Below, in pieces: positions 1-12,210 of a stretch of DNA of 64,000 bases. Numbering within the stretch: position 1 is the stretch's first letter; each line of letters begins with the position of its first letter. The position numbers and the translations under genes were made by a program. The notes under the pieces were generated by a model, which saw only the letters and a program-made list of their open reading frames with translations, ran no database searches and had not been told where the DNA came from. The stretch covers positions 4,216,001 through 4,280,000 of the forward strand of contig OU452228.1 in NCBI GenBank assembly GCA_911728455.2. The letters run 5' to 3'. Source of the stretch: Marthasterias glacialis. Its lineage: Eukaryota; Echinodermata; Asteroidea; Forcipulatida; Asteriidae.

Positions 1-1120
1 TATCACTTCATAAAAAAAATAGACTTCTTTTCTTGCGAGCGAAATTCACCGTTTTGAGTAATGTTTCGGCGACTGCATTTATTGTCCGATTTAAAACTGG
101 TCAGGACACTGTCATTAACTGAACCGAGCTAAGGTTAACAACGGCATTTGTTACATAACGATGATCAAATATTTAGTTTTGTTACCATTACTTTTCTGCA
201 AGTATTTTCAAAGTTGATATCTTTTAGAAGCATATGCCACATTCTTGCCGTTATTAATTTTCTAAAAGAAATTAAGCTAAACTTTGATTTAAAAAAATAG
301 CCTTTTCCAACAAAGAAAAGTGTAACTTCTGAAATAAACACGAAAATTGTGTGCAAACATAGTTGCAAGGGTGTATTAATAACTGCCTTGCGATCTTTGA
401 TCCCCAGTAAGTTAAGGGGAACCAATGTACACAGTCATCCCACAATAGTGGTGATAATAAAGTTTGGGCGATAAGATGCCAAGTGTGTTTGGTATTTTTA
501 TCACGGTGGAATAATTATAGATAAAAGTGCCGCTGGTTCAATGAATTGGACCATGATTTGTCTCCCGTTAATGGAATACAGGGATGTAATTTTGTTGTTT
601 GACGAAACTGAACAACCGAGCTCAAACAGCAGAACTAATCAACCTAGCCTATATGTTCACACGTTGACGTCAAACGTCCTAGTATCAAGCTTATACTTAA
701 TTCTTAATCGTTCTCATACGGCATTGTATGAGCAAATTTGTATCAATGATCGTGCCCAAACGAATGTCTATTATTTTACCTGTATTAGGAATTTATGGCT
801 CATTTGATCCTCTAGCCCTTCTCTGCTAATCGAGCTAAACGGCCATCATTTAAAGATAAAACTTATCTAAATTGCTCTACAGTGTGGGTTGGGCATTGGT
901 TGGTGATAAAAGAACCAGTACATGTAGAGGGCGCTTTCCCACAAAATTATTTTATGTCTATCCGATCCACGGAGGTAAAAAGACAAAGTCTTTAGTAATG
1001 AAATTATTAAGGAAACCGTGCATACTACAGACCTTTGAGAAGGGCAAACTATTCTGATCCTTTTTTGTATGTTGAGAATCAATACTCCAGTGTTCAACTG
1101 GCTGGCTTTAAGTATTCGAC

Positions 1121-1151
1121 ATCATTGTTGTTGTTGTTGTTGTTGTTGTTC
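1121..1151. repeat. (TTG)n microsatellite
   Basis: About nine uninterrupted TTG/GTT units. Confidence 0.9.
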
Positions 1152-3502
1152 GTAGATATTTATTTATTTTTTTTGGTAAGAGATAACTAATTGCCATGGT
1201 CTGATTTTCAATTAACATAAACAGTCACAACACTCTTCAAAGCCAACTTTCCATGTTGCACTACAAACCTCCTCAAATGACCAAGGTTGGTAACATTTCT
1301 TGGTAAGAGTATGTTAAAGGATAACTGGTAACAAACATGTTACACTAAATAACCGACCAAACAATGTTGTAACAATCAAAGCCATAACAAGTAACAGTTT
1401 TATTTTCATGATCTGCTAAATATTCTTGATATCGAATACATGAATACAAAACACACGCTTAATTAATGTTGCAACAAACGATTTAATTTTTTTGGTATCA
1501 TTGAAATTTAAAGGTTTCAAGTTTATTTAAAATTACAATTCAAGTTTGGGTTCTCAAGTGGAAGTTTGGTGATGTTGAAAGAACCCAAATCTTAAGTTAG
1601 TTTGTATTGTATATAACTGCTAAAAATTGGAAATTATACCATTGCATTCAACTGACAAACCCACCTCAACATTCCAACTATACGACAGGGCTCAATTTCG
1701 AAAATCTATTGAGCAGAAATGCTGCTTAGCTACTTTATTTGTTAAGTAGAAAACCATCAGGGAACAATTCATGAACAGACAAGAAATTCTTGGCCCCAAA
1801 ATAACAAACCAATTTGAAAGAAAACCAATTTTTGAACAGTTGAAAACATTTCGATTAAATTAATGAGTTACACATGATATACCACAGTACAATAATATTA
1901 AAATAAAGTTATTTTTGGCAATGGGAAATGGCATAGAGTTGTATACAAAGTAAAACTTAACAACAGTTGTTAAAAAATAAGTACTCAAATGTGTCTTGCA
2001 TTGATTACAAATATCCTTTAAGTAGAGAAAAAGCCTCTGCGCAAACAATATCCCCCAGGTAGCTTGTAACAAACTGAACTGAACAGTTCGATTCATCCAC
2101 TGATATAGTTATAAATACTGCATGCTAAGTCATATCCAGCCAAAATATAATCCACAGGTACCCAGAGAGAGATTGGGGCTGGCCTCTTATTATAGTCTAG
2201 TCACACGGTCCAATCAGAAGTGCACTCTCTCCCAGGACTCAGAGTAGGCGCTGGGCATAAACAGTGGTTTATCTTGACAGCGATAAATGTCATATGGAAC
2301 AATGATATATTATCCATATTACAAAAGCAAAATCTTCATTATGAGATGTAAAAGCTAGACATAAATATACCCAGATTAGTAATGCCAATGGTATAAATTG
2401 CACTTGTTTGAGTTTTAGCAAAAAAGGTGATGCCGGAATACTCATCTAAAACTTATAAGAGCCTTTACATCAAAATATAGTAAAAAATACCTGAACAAAA
2501 GTTGACAAAAATGTGTGTGTAAATTCTTCGAAATACTGCCCCCAATAACATTTACAAATTGCAAGCATAATAATGTGAATGCACGCACATAGTTTACAAG
2601 AGTTTATCACTTTTTAACTTCTGTCCAGCATGTTTCTCTTGTGGTATATACAAAAAAAAATTGAACTCTCACTTGTGCGAATCCTTTGAGCACAGCAAAC
2701 TATTTAAATTTACTTCAACATATATTCGATTATTTTGTGATTAGCAAAACTACTTAATGATGGCATTGTTTGGAAGATATATGTGGCAGACTTCTTAATA
2801 AAAAGACAAGAAAGAATCTGCTACATTCATAATACAAGGACTGATTAACAAACTCTATGAGCTTAATCTATAGGTCCTCTGGATTAGAAGTAAGTTTAGA
2901 ACAGCTATTTCCTAATCTAATATTTTGATATCACAAGCTGTGCATGGAATGTACACTTACAACCACAAACAAGGTTTCTGCTTGGTAACAATTCACATGG
3001 ACGCATTTTTTGGGGGAAGCGGGAAGACCAGATAGAGCTTTCTAAAATATACTAGAAATATATACATCTTTCTATTCTAGTAAGAGGGGTATACCTACAA
3101 AGTAATTAGTATTTACTCCTACAAAATCCTCTGCATTTTGAAAACAATGTGGCCAATCATGTTAGCAGCTTCTACAATAAATATTAAATGCAAATTTGCC
3201 ATCAAAAGGTACAAGCACATTACTGCAAATGACAGACGGCACACCCCTGCCATTAGAGGTTTCTCAGTTTTCATAGATCAGTGCCCATCTTGAATCTCAG
3301 GAGCTATTTACATTGTGCAGTTTGAACATCTCCTACAGCCAGAACTGTACACTTCAATGTTAACAATTACACACAATATTTTTTCTTTTTCAATTAAAAA
3401 CATGTAGATCTGCATACACAAAAATTTAGCATGATTTTTGATATTGATAATTTCAACATAAACCATCTCCAATCCAATACACAGAATGGTTTAAATGATC
3501 TA

Positions 3503-3665
3503 CAGGCCTGATACTTCATGGAGGCAACGGAGGCAATTGCCTCCGTTGCCCCTGGTCATTGCCTTGGTGCTCTTGAATGTTCCAATAGAAATTTACAATT
3601 TCCTCACACCATAAAGAAAATGCTTTGGTGCCCTTGCCCTTTCAAGAATGAAGCAATCAGGCCTG
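3503..3665. mobile_element. CAGGCCTGA-type MITE, copy 1
   Basis: A 163-bp element with inverted ends: the left end reads CAGGCCTGATACTTCATGG, and the reverse complement of the right end reads CAGGCCTGATTGCTTCATTC. Internally it has a GGAGGCAAcGGAGGCAATTGCCTCC palindromic block and phrases such as TTGGTGCYCTTG. Two further copies occur at 30417-30593 and 49140-49307. It is too short to code for a transposase, so it is non-autonomous. Confidence 0.75.
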
Positions 3666-4029
3666 ATCTGATCATCTGAAGCCCACAGGAAAGGCTTTGC
3701 TAGTGACATTTCCAAGAGAGTAACAGAATTCCACGAAAGCATCCCTCCATGTTTGGCATTTTCATTGAGTACATGAAATATTTTTCAGAGAAATGTTTTA
3801 CAGCAGTTTACTTTCTCAACTGGAAGATAGGAAAATGATTAAATACATAACTTAAAAGATGAAACAAAAATTTGTGTGCAATTCCAATAGGACCATGATG
3901 CATTTCCACTTCAACATTCTTGTAAAACCATCCATACAGTACTAACTAGTTGGTATATAGTGCTTTATCTACTGGCATCTCAGAGCGCTGGTAATTTTTT
4001 AAGACAGGTTTTTGAAGTTTTTGAACAAT

Positions 4030-4309
4030 GAGACCCACATGTAGCACCTTATAAAAAAATGGTTTACAAGGTGCTATGGCGCATTCAGCAGCAACCGCCA
4101 AAAACACCGGGGCAAATACCTTCTTTTAGTGAAAAGTGTAACTGGCATTACACAACACAGGGTACCTACGGCTTTATGTCTCATCCGAAGGACAAAGCAA
4201 TAATGGTCAAGAGTCTTGCCTGAGGCAACAAAAGTCAAGACTGGGACTCGAACACACACTCTGCTGATCAGAAACACCAGTGCGCTTGACCGCTCGGCCA
4301 TGACACGCC
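4030..4309 (-). mobile_element. tRNA-derived SINE, copy 1
   Basis: Read on the minus strand, a tRNA-like head begins near 4309. A box A-like TGGCCGAGCGGTCAAG lies at 4300-4285 and a box B GTTCGAGTCCC at 4253-4243, as in Leu/Ser-type tRNA genes. A tail of about 200 bp follows and ends near the poly-T/A tracts at 4030. A second copy of the whole unit is at 22990-23292. The 117-codon open frame covering this copy matches the open frame of the other copy, so it is a by-product of the repeat and not a gene. Confidence 0.8.
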
Positions 4310-4862
4310 ATAATCCAATTTCGTTTATAGTGTAGTTTCTTGAAAACAGAGTAATACAATAACGTGAAGCCTTCAGATAATGGTGTATAAACAAACATAC
4401 AGGACCCAAATTCACAGAGCTGGTCAAGCACTAAAATCAGCTAGGCTTATAAAAATGTTGCTTACACGAAAAAGGTTTACCGTCCAAAGTACTACGTCAA
4501 GGGTACTCTTTGGGGTGATTGGTTCCAAACATATTTTATCCTTAGCAGAAATTTACTAAGCAATATTTTATGCTGCTCTTTGAAATTGAAGCCATTTACC
4601 AATGGTGGACATGCCCATATAAAGTTACACCTTGAACATAGGAGCACACTGATGCCATGAATAAGTACAAACGTACACACCACTGTGTACTTAACTTGAA
4701 GAAAAGGCTCCTTAAAGGGACTCTCATACATGATCACAGTCAGCCTTCATAATTACATGAAGGGTGCCATTATTACCACACTAGAAGTTAAACACACTTT
4801 TCTTTTTTACCTCTCTTTGGCTTTGAATAGTTTCTCCCTGTAACCTCACGACACTTGGTGTT

Positions 4863-4922
4863 TCATGTGATGGGGACGTGCACCACACAAGCACCAGCCC
4901 TGCCAGTATTTAAAGGAGCAAG
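4863..4922 (-). CDS. klhl1/4/5: kelch-like gene exon 9 (C-terminus, stop)
   Basis: A 60-nt terminal exon: acceptor TTTACTCAG, then [19 protein letters not shown] and TGA. It supplies the last kelch strand; the equivalent in vertebrate KLHL1/4/5 is [16 protein letters not shown]. Confidence 0.92.
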   Translation of the reverse strand, partial: LAPLNTGRAGACVVHVPIT

Positions 4923-7900
4923 CTGAGTAAAGAAAAAAAGTGAAGCAATTTGAGGTAAGTTCAACTCATTGTTTTATATACATATTGACTGGAAATAAGG
5001 TCACTTGTGCAGTAACCACTCAAGAATTGTTGAGTATGGATCAGGCCTTGCACTCTGGAAACATGCGCGTGTGATGCTTGACACGCCTTTAGTTCACACT
5101 GATGCAAATTTCATGCACAAGCTTATGTTCACTAACTCTACGTGTTTTAGGCAACCAAGATAGAGAACCAGCAAGAGCTGTGTCATAAACTGGAACAGAG
5201 AGTGAAAACAGCCTTGTTCCGAATATAGGAAGTCTGAAAAGATGGCACATCCCATTAAGGTTTTGCATGTACAGTAGCTGTATTTAGAACAGTAGACAAT
5301 GACTTGTAGTTTGCCCTCACTGATAAAACATCGTATGCTGGACAACTGAGGTCCCTGGTAACAAAACCAAATCATAATTCATCATTTCAAACTGAACTCT
5401 TAGCCCTTCTGGATAGTGATGACATAATTATGAACTTACGTAGTTCCACTCTCCAGAGAGTGGGTCATAGCTCTCTACAGCATTGAGGTAACTCTGACCA
5501 TCGTACCCCCCCACAGCGAAAATGCGGTTACCAAGAACTGCCACACCCACCGCGTCCCGACACAGACTCATAGGAGCAACAGTACACCAGACGTCGGAAC
5601 GTGGGTCATACCTTTCAATTAGTGGATGAGAAAACAATGAGAAATCATCTTCACATACAAAAATAACACACAAAAAAACCCAAAAAAAGACAACACAGTC
5701 ACACTGATTGCATTCAAACATATGGATTCAAAAAGCAATTTTTTGTTTTGAAGACACAAGCAGATTCAGTTTCATTTGCAAAGGTTTTAGCAAACTGTCA
5801 ACTCCTGTTTCGGACTTCAAAGTTGCATTATTTTGCTTGAAATAAATAAAAACAAAAACCAGCTTTTGGCACAACTATTACCTTTCCACACAATCAAACT
5901 GTCTGGACGACTGTTGGCTTGGTGTGTCATGTCCGCCTATGGCATATAGACAGCCATTGCAAACAGCCACCCCAAGCCCACCACGCCGTTTACTCATCGG
6001 AGAACACATGGTCCAGCGATTAATGTGGGGATCGTATACCTCCACTGTTCGAAGGCATGCACTACCGTCCCTCCCACCCGCTGCATACAGTCTGGTTGGA
6101 AGAAAATAAAGAATGAAATTGAATTAGACAAAAATAATGTGGGAAAATGTACTGAAACAAAACATTGAATACCTCTGGATGGATCTCTACAAGAAACAAC
6201 AGTTAGCTGTCCTGTCTGTCATTTTGAGATTCAAATTACATGCTTTTGAATGCATGAGTGATCTTAACTACTGAGGCAGGTGTTGTACACACAAAGGTTG
6301 CACACAAGCCAACCGAGTCAACCCATATATAGATACCAAAAATCTGTTGAGGCCCTCATTCCTCCAAACCAATCAATTGGTTTGCTGGAGCTTCATGAAT
6401 TCAGTAAGACTCCCCATGGCATAAGGCTATCAAAACTCTTATCACAGTCCAAAGGCTTGTTGAGTTACCTTAAACTGAAGGAATGTGATGAGTATGGGAA
6501 GGCTGCAGGATCAATAGAAATCTAGAAAGTGGTAAGAATCAATCTACATATGTATGCAGTTGTACAAGAAATGATTGCGATCATGAAAAGATACGCACTT
6601 GCCATCCAGGACAGCCACTCCCACAGTACTTCTTGGTGATGACATAGAGGACACATAGCTCCACTGCTTACTCTGTGGATCATATCTCTCCACAGATGAC
6701 AAGTAGCTCCAACCATCGTGTCCTCCCACGGCATACATGGGTCCTTCAAGCATACCCACACCTGCAAAATCAATATGAACGACTGTTTTTATATCGCTTC
6801 TAACACCTTAATCAGGAAAGAAAGTCTCTAAGCTCTCAACAGTAGACATAGAGAGAACTACAAAGACGTAAAACAAGAATGTTGTTATAAGGAGTGCTAA
6901 AGTCTGTGAAGGTGGTAGCTTGTTTGATATAAAGTGGGATAAGGCTTTACAGCTGAGAATTTCATATATGCATCCTCTTTGGAACGCCAACTCTATTTAA
7001 CTGAATAAGATCCAATGGCTTCATCAGATCATGTGATCATAATGCATTGTCCATGGTGCCTAGAATGCTGTAGGAGATTAAGGATAAGGCAAACAGAATT
7101 GGTAACAAGCCATCAAAAGCAAAATTTTTGTGTCAAGGAAATACTCATGGAACTGATTTCATCTTTGGAAAGAGGGCTTGGTACTATGAATGTCGAAAAG
7201 AATTGATTGGTTACATATTGGATTTTGTGTTTCCTGGCTTCAGCCCTAGAAGGAAGAGAGTGAAAACATAGTGACATTGGGTTTTGTCTTCTGGATAAAG
7301 CCTTATTAGTAAAATGCCAATTTCAGGGATGCACACTGCCGCACTTGTTCTTGGGATCACTGGTTTGTAACACTACTCTACATTATTGAGTCAACTTGGG
7401 TCATCCTAACATTTGATGTACAACTCTCTCTGCATTCAATCTATGCCCGTCTGACATTCAAATTTCAGGAGGGATGAAGTTTGAACTCTACATTGGCCAG
7501 TTTACTTCTACACTCACCAAGCCCGTGTCTGTGTGTTCCCATAGGTGTAAGCATACTCCATGATTTGCCCACTGGATTGTAACACTCCACAGTGTTAAGC
7601 GTCTTCAGTCCATCCCTGCCTCCAACGACAAATAGCTTGTCCTGGCAGACTGCCACACCAAACTGCAGCCTTCGCCCACTCATATTGCCAATGTGAGACC
7701 AGGCATTTGTGCGTAAATCATACTTTTCTATACTTGTGGCTCCTGGAATGTGGACATTTTCAAAAATCATCAAATGCATGTTGGTTGGAGTAACTTTTAG
7801 TAGGAAACTCAGATCAACCTACAAAGGTATCAAGTCAAATTTTGACTGCAGTTCTTATACTATTAATATTATTAACTTAAAAAAGACAAATGACTGTGGC

Positions 7901-10483
7901 AAACAGAGTACAGGCGTTCAGGTTCAGGTGCTACCTACATTCTTTAAGAAAACTAAGTCAACAAATTGTGGTTATTGCTCATTATATTAAGTTTCTGTCT
8001 GAAATTCATCCAATTATTTGATGGTTTGAAAGTTTTTATCAACAATGTGAAATTCTCTGTTTACCGAAGACAGTTCCTGTCCATTTACCAATTGTTAAAC
8101 TTTTTTTCCGAACAAAATGCGGTACCAACAATAGAGTCCCAATCAATGTGGTATTCACTCTCGTCTATACCACTACTTCACAAACCCACCTTTAGTACTG
8201 TCCATTCCTCCAACTGCATACAGAGTACCAACTGTTGATTTGCGTGGTCTTGTACGTGAGCTTTGCAGTAGAGGGCGCCGTTCAGGTAGGAGATGGTACT
8301 TCATGGCCTCAAAGATGAGATGCTGACATTCCTCATCTCCTTTGAAGGGAGTGTTGTTATCGATGATGTCACTCAGGAACTAGGTGAGAATTTTGTTCAA
8401 TGTCATTAAATTTCATGGGGCAATGTCAGCGGGCAAAGTTAAATGTCAATGTGCTAAGTTAATCCTTTAACTAGTGACCCAATTCACCTGATCATCTTGA
8501 CAAATTTTGGGAGTGAATGTCCCCCATGTGTTATACAGTGTAATGCGCATTTTAGACAGAGTGGCCTTTACACGCTTACCATAATTTGTACGTGCAATTT
8601 GACTCCCACAATGATGAGCGTGGCAGACAGTAGCTGCATATGATCGGGTGCAAGGGGTCAATTGGAGCAGGGTGAAAATCATTTTCTATTTTTTTGATAA
8701 CTCATAGGCTATCATATTATGCAAATTTCACTGTAAATACTCCTATCCAAATCAAGAACCTCCATACATTCACCCGAGGTGAGAGTGATTGAGGTTAATT
8801 GTGTCACTAAGCATTTGGCATTCAAGCATTCAATAAATCCAATATCAGGATAGTTTCATTGCTTGGGATAGTTAAAGAAGTAATGGAGTTCTGAAGAACA
8901 TATGAAGCTGTACTGTTCTTATCAATGAATAACTCAGATTGAGATCCAAGTGCATATTGAAATGATTTAATCATGATTTAATATTCTCCATGAGTACACA
9001 TGTAGTTTTCCTATATGTTATTAAGTGACACTTAAATGTCCGTTGTTGATTGTGAATACTACAGACTCTCATCTTATTTTGAGGGCTGTTGTGGGCCAAA
9101 GAATAACACAGCATACAACACCTACATGTGTCAAGCCATTCAACTCTCAACCAGAGTATGCTCCTTTTTGAGAAACAAAAGGCTTAAACTTTCTTCTCTC
9201 GTCATTTTACCTGTGGAGACAGGAGTGGCAGTCTGATATGTGCCATGATTTTGGCAATGTGCTGGCGGCGTTCAGGGAGGTTGTGATTAGCCCAAGACAG
9301 AAGGGCGTAGTAAACTATCTCTTCATTGGGGACATTGAGGTCATCGCTGGCAAAGAGGTCACACACATCTTTAGCGTTCATCATCAGGAACTCCTGGTTG
9401 ACAGTCACCTCACAGAAATGCTCCTGGATGGTTAGAAATGAAAAGTTACAGTAAAAATAGAAAAAACTAAGACTATCACATAAATGAGTCTCAAAGACAT
9501 TCAGCGTTGGTCATCAGATAACAAACAGGCCACTAATGGATAAACTAAATATGCATCTCAACATATTTAATAGAAAAAATTACTAAGATTTGACTTCAAT
9601 ACCATTGTGTAGTTGTGAGCAACTTTGAGCAGATCTGGACAGCTCTGAGAGTCTGCAAAGGATCTGATGCCAAGGCAGTTGGACGGATGGAGTTGTTTGA
9701 CGAGATAACCACAGCAGGCCTCTGCCACTTCTGATAACTGCAGGATGCACGCTGTGGCTAGAAGATTCTCTACAGTGTCTTCCTGGAGCAAAATCTCCCC
9801 TATTGATAAAGAAATTCCATAACATGTAAAAGCCTGTTCATGATGAATGTTCATTTTGCTTTTGAAGTTGCCCTCTTGTCTACTGCCTTCCTGCCACTTG
9901 ACCTGTGTATTTATTATTGTTTGCTTGTTTATTATAATCTTTTGTGAACTATAATGAACAGATTATGGATTCAGAATCCTGAGTGAGTTCACTGTATCTA
10001 CAAAGTCTTTCTTACGTTTACAGATGATGAACAAATGCTAAACAAAACATGCTCTGTACCCCTGTACTCCTCAATCTGGCTAACAACCTGAGGCTACATC
10101 ATCTTCTAGTTGCCTAAGCTCTGTTACATGCGCATACGTGCAAAGTGAAAAAGAACAAATGCATAGGAAAGCACTTTGGGCTGTTAGGGTAAATCACCTG
10201 TGTATATGTATTGGATGCATGCTTTCAAGGCCCTTGCATCAAGCTCCAGGAGCTCCACCTCCCCAGCTGTTGCCTCAACCACATCATTGGTGAACATCGC
10301 TGCAAAGTAATCAGACACAGCACACAGGACCAGCCGATGTGCCGGAATGCGAACGTCTCCTGCCTTCAAGATGACATCGGTGAGCTGTTTGCGCTGGAGG
10401 TAGACTTGCATCTTCTTAAAGGTTCGTTCAGCGTGGTTGAGAGAACAGAATTTCTCCCCATCTGAGTTGGTTGATTCGTCCAT
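4863..10483 (-). CDS. klhl1/4/5: Kelch-like BTB-BACK-Kelch protein (KLHL1/4/5 group), whole gene
   Basis: Nine exons join to a 1716-nt frame, 571 residues, the usual size for a kelch-like protein. Order: BTB domain (about 18-125, with DVILKAGD and AHRLVL), BACK domain (about 126-235, with [13 protein letters not shown]), then six kelch repeats (about 280-571) each with a GG pair and later Tyr/Trp, ending in GRAGACVV. Phrases such as [40 protein letters not shown] and THRHGLG are characteristic of KLHL1, KLHL4 and KLHL5. Family knowledge: BTB-BACK kelch proteins generally act as Cullin-3 ubiquitin-ligase substrate adaptors, and KLHL1 also binds actin; the substrate here is unknown. The start at 10483 has a strong GCACCATGG context. 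An in-frame TAA lies at 10522-10520, but a possible acceptor between them (10511/10510) leaves room for an upstream coding exon. Confidence 0.95.
5440..5611 (-). CDS. klhl1/4/5: kelch-like gene exon 8 (kelch 5)
   Basis: Residues 495-552: [46 protein letters not shown]. Acceptor ATTGAAAG|GTATG, donor AACTAC|GTAAGT, phase 0. Confidence 0.94.
5882..6091 (-). CDS. klhl1/4/5: kelch-like gene exon 7 (kelch 4)
   Basis: Residues 425-494: [48 protein letters not shown]. Acceptor TTCCAACCAG|ACTG, donor GTGGAAAG|GTAATA, phase 2. The GGHD-to-CVERY linker is longer than in the other repeats, as in KLHL4/5. Confidence 0.94.
6599..6761 (-). CDS. klhl1/4/5: kelch-like gene exon 6 (kelch 3)
   Basis: Residues 371-424: [47 protein letters not shown]. 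Acceptor TTTTGCAG|GTGTGG, donor GGCAA|GTGCGT, phase 2. Confidence 0.95.
7518..7742 (-). CDS. klhl1/4/5: kelch-like gene exon 5 (kelch 1-2)
   Basis: Residues 296-370: [47 protein letters not shown]. Acceptor ATTCCAG|GAGCC, donor GGCTTG|GTGAGT, phase 1. Confidence 0.95.
8190..8379 (-). CDS. klhl1/4/5: kelch-like gene exon 4 (end of BACK, first kelch strand)
   Basis: Residues 233-295: [12 protein letters not shown], then [36 protein letters not shown]. Acceptor CTCACCTAG|TTCC, donor ACTAAAG|GTGGGT, phase 1. There is no single long open frame on this exon, so it is easily missed. Confidence 0.93.
9211..9423 (-). CDS. klhl1/4/5: kelch-like gene exon 3 (BACK)
   Basis: Residues 162-232, [12 protein letters not shown] to RLPLLSPQ. 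Acceptor CATCCAG|GAGC, donor CCACAG|GTAAAA, phase 0 on both sides. Confidence 0.94.
9603..9799 (-). CDS. klhl1/4/5: kelch-like gene exon 2 (end of BTB, start of BACK)
   Basis: Residues 96-161. Acceptor CAATAG|GGGAG completes the Gly codon ([10 protein letters not shown]); contains [20 protein letters not shown]; donor ACAATG|GTATTG, phase 0. Confidence 0.93.
10198..10483 (-). CDS. klhl1/4/5: kelch-like gene exon 1 (start codon, most of BTB)
   Basis: Residues 1-95 plus one base, holding DVILKAGD with Asp36 and the AHRLVL helix with His49. It ends TACACAG|GTGATT, phase 1. The vertebrate paralogs carry a long Ser-rich region before this point; it is absent here unless an upstream exon exists. 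Confidence 0.93.
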
Positions 10484-10777
10484 GGTGCTTTTAAAAACGT
10501 CCCTGACCCTCTGTTGTGGTTACTCAACACAAGGTAACGTTGTTTTGCCAGGTCTAAAAAAATACATATAAGGCTATTGTTTCAAAAGAAAACTTAAAAG
10601 AAAACTTAAATTATGAATACCCTAATTCAATGAGCATTAATGCATACACACATGATGTATGTATGTAATGTATGTACATGAATGTAACAATGATCAACCC
10701 CTGTGTATATGCAATCAGATAATTTAAATGTATTCTTAGAGTGCGCTCAAACGAGCATCGACGCACAACAGAACTAG

Positions 10778-11040
10778 TCACGTGCGGTCCATTTTGGACA
10801 TCAGTTTCGATTTTAGCTCATAATTTCCCTCTTTTTTAGAACTGTATCTGACACAACTGTACGGGGAACCAGCCCATAGGACCAGCGCACCGCATACCAG
10901 CATACCCGTTAATTTTGCAACTCCGGTTGCCATATTTGTTGCAATACTGTTTGATGGGATCTGAATTACGGTGAGAATTTATCACTTTTTAACAACTTTT
11001 AGTTTGCGGAGTGGATTTTCTGGACCCATGCAACGCTCGA
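10778..11040. repeat. diverged copy of the inverted-repeat family of 15483-16290
   Basis: Shares, in the same order, GTGCGGTCCA, TTTAGCTSA-AATTTCYCT, ATCTGACACAA, TGATGGGA and GGACCC with one arm of the larger structure in the first SCLT1 intron. Confidence 0.5.
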
Positions 11041-11383
11041 TGAGAGTTGAAAAAACACATAGAGCCTAGTTTTGGCAAGATCTGATTTCAAAAAAGAACT
11101 GTAGCCATGTAAACGTGAAGGGCAGAAAGTTTCAAATAAATAGGATTTTGTATATGTCACTCTATGACTAGAGGTTCGTGGAGACGATAGCGGAACGAAC
11201 CTCATAGTTGTAGGAGTAGCCAACATTATTATATAACATGAACTAAGTAAAATACATTTTATTTTATTAATCACATAAATAATCACATTGGGGGTTGCTA
11301 TCCAATCATTTGAGGAAGTATGTAAACGATTAACAAAGACTTACATTTCCATTTCAAGGCAAGCTTACGTTCGTGATATCAGC

Positions 11384-11869
11384 TCATTTGGCTTTGAATC
11401 TAACGTTACACTTAGTACTGCTGCGCAACTTACTACAAAAGCGACAAAAAAGTGCATCTGTTGCACTTGACGGCGCTGTTTCCTTGCAAGAACAATAAAA
11501 TGCAAGCTCGCAGTCCCAGGGAGCTGCAGTAGAGTGCAATGACATTAAACAACGCTCTTTATTTGTTAGTCGGGTACTCTTATTAAGACACTCGTAATGT
11601 TGCATGCGAAGTCTAGGTAAAGACGTAGAAGGGGAAACCTTTGCATTGTCTACCGATTGGTGGCGCAATTTAATTTGACCGCAAAACTCGTTGAGATTGT
11701 TTATCATTAAAGGGGCTATGCGATCATCGCAGGCCTCCGGCCGGCTGTATATCTCTCCCAGTACTACTACACATGCTACGCTTGCGGTCAAATCACAAAT
11801 TGTGCCGTCTTTGTCAAAATGTGATGTGACCGCCGGATCGAGCGCACGCAAGCGTAGTAACTCGGTTAT
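11384..11869 (-). other. unrecognised 162-codon open frame, status unclear
   Basis: The longest uninterrupted frame in the window that is not explained by either gene. It opens after an in-frame TGA and runs through LRALDPAVTSHFDKDG and DLTASVACVVVLGE, with nine Cys in total. There is no early ATG; the first internal Met comes about 60 codons in. The GC content is higher than that of the surroundings. No domain is recognised. It could be a captured gene fragment, an upstream exon on the minus strand, or chance. Confidence 0.25.
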
Positions 11870-11988
11870 TCAATTTACTGCTATAATCATGACAACATTA
11901 CACCTTCAATTTTGTTAATTCTATTAAATGTTTCTTCTGAAGATTTGAAAAAAATAAACAAAATAAAAGTATTGCCTTATCTATGAAA

Positions 11989-12210
11989 TAGACCTTTCCC
12001 ATGAAAAATGTAAATTGCACATCTCGCATGTGCACAACACTACTGGTTGGCAAAATGAGGGAACATCGCGCCTTTTTGTGTGGGACTAATGGTGGCATGA
12101 TGCACACACGTTTGTGCGTCTGACTAGTGCACAACTCTATGGCGTTTGCCAACCAATAATGTCTGTACGCATGCGTGAATGTAATTAGGATATTTCATGG
12201 GAAAGGCTAA
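11989..12210. mobile_element. short TIR element (MITE)
   Basis: Inverted ends share the perfect 14-mer CCTTTCCCATGAAA (11993-12006, and its reverse complement at 12193-12206), embedded in longer imperfect matches. The interior is rich in GTGCACAA and TTGGCAAA motifs. No coding capacity. Confidence 0.65.

Larger units (their letters stand above)
1..4862. other. 3' flank of the kelch-like gene; probable long 3' UTR and repeats
   Basis: No convincing coding exon is visible; the open frames here are short and lack splice context or recognisable domains. The part next to 4862 should be 3' UTR of the minus-strand kelch gene. The first canonical AATAAA that I found on the minus strand beyond its stop codon lies at 1739-1734, which would imply a 3' UTR of about 3.1 kb unless a variant signal is used closer in. 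The stretch also contains a tRNA-derived SINE (4030-4309), a CAGGCCTGA MITE (3503-3665) and a TTG microsatellite (1121-1151). Apart from these I see nothing assignable. Confidence 0.5.

Noticed and set aside
541-807. 88-codon plus-strand frame
   Set aside because: No recognised domain, no splice signals, composition like the surroundings.
4074-4427. 117-codon open frame on the minus strand
   Set aside because: Covers a tRNA-derived SINE, and the same peptide appears in the other SINE copy at 23015-23248.
5924-6109. plus-strand frame over the kelch exon
   Set aside because: Antisense shadow of exon 7 of the kelch-like gene.
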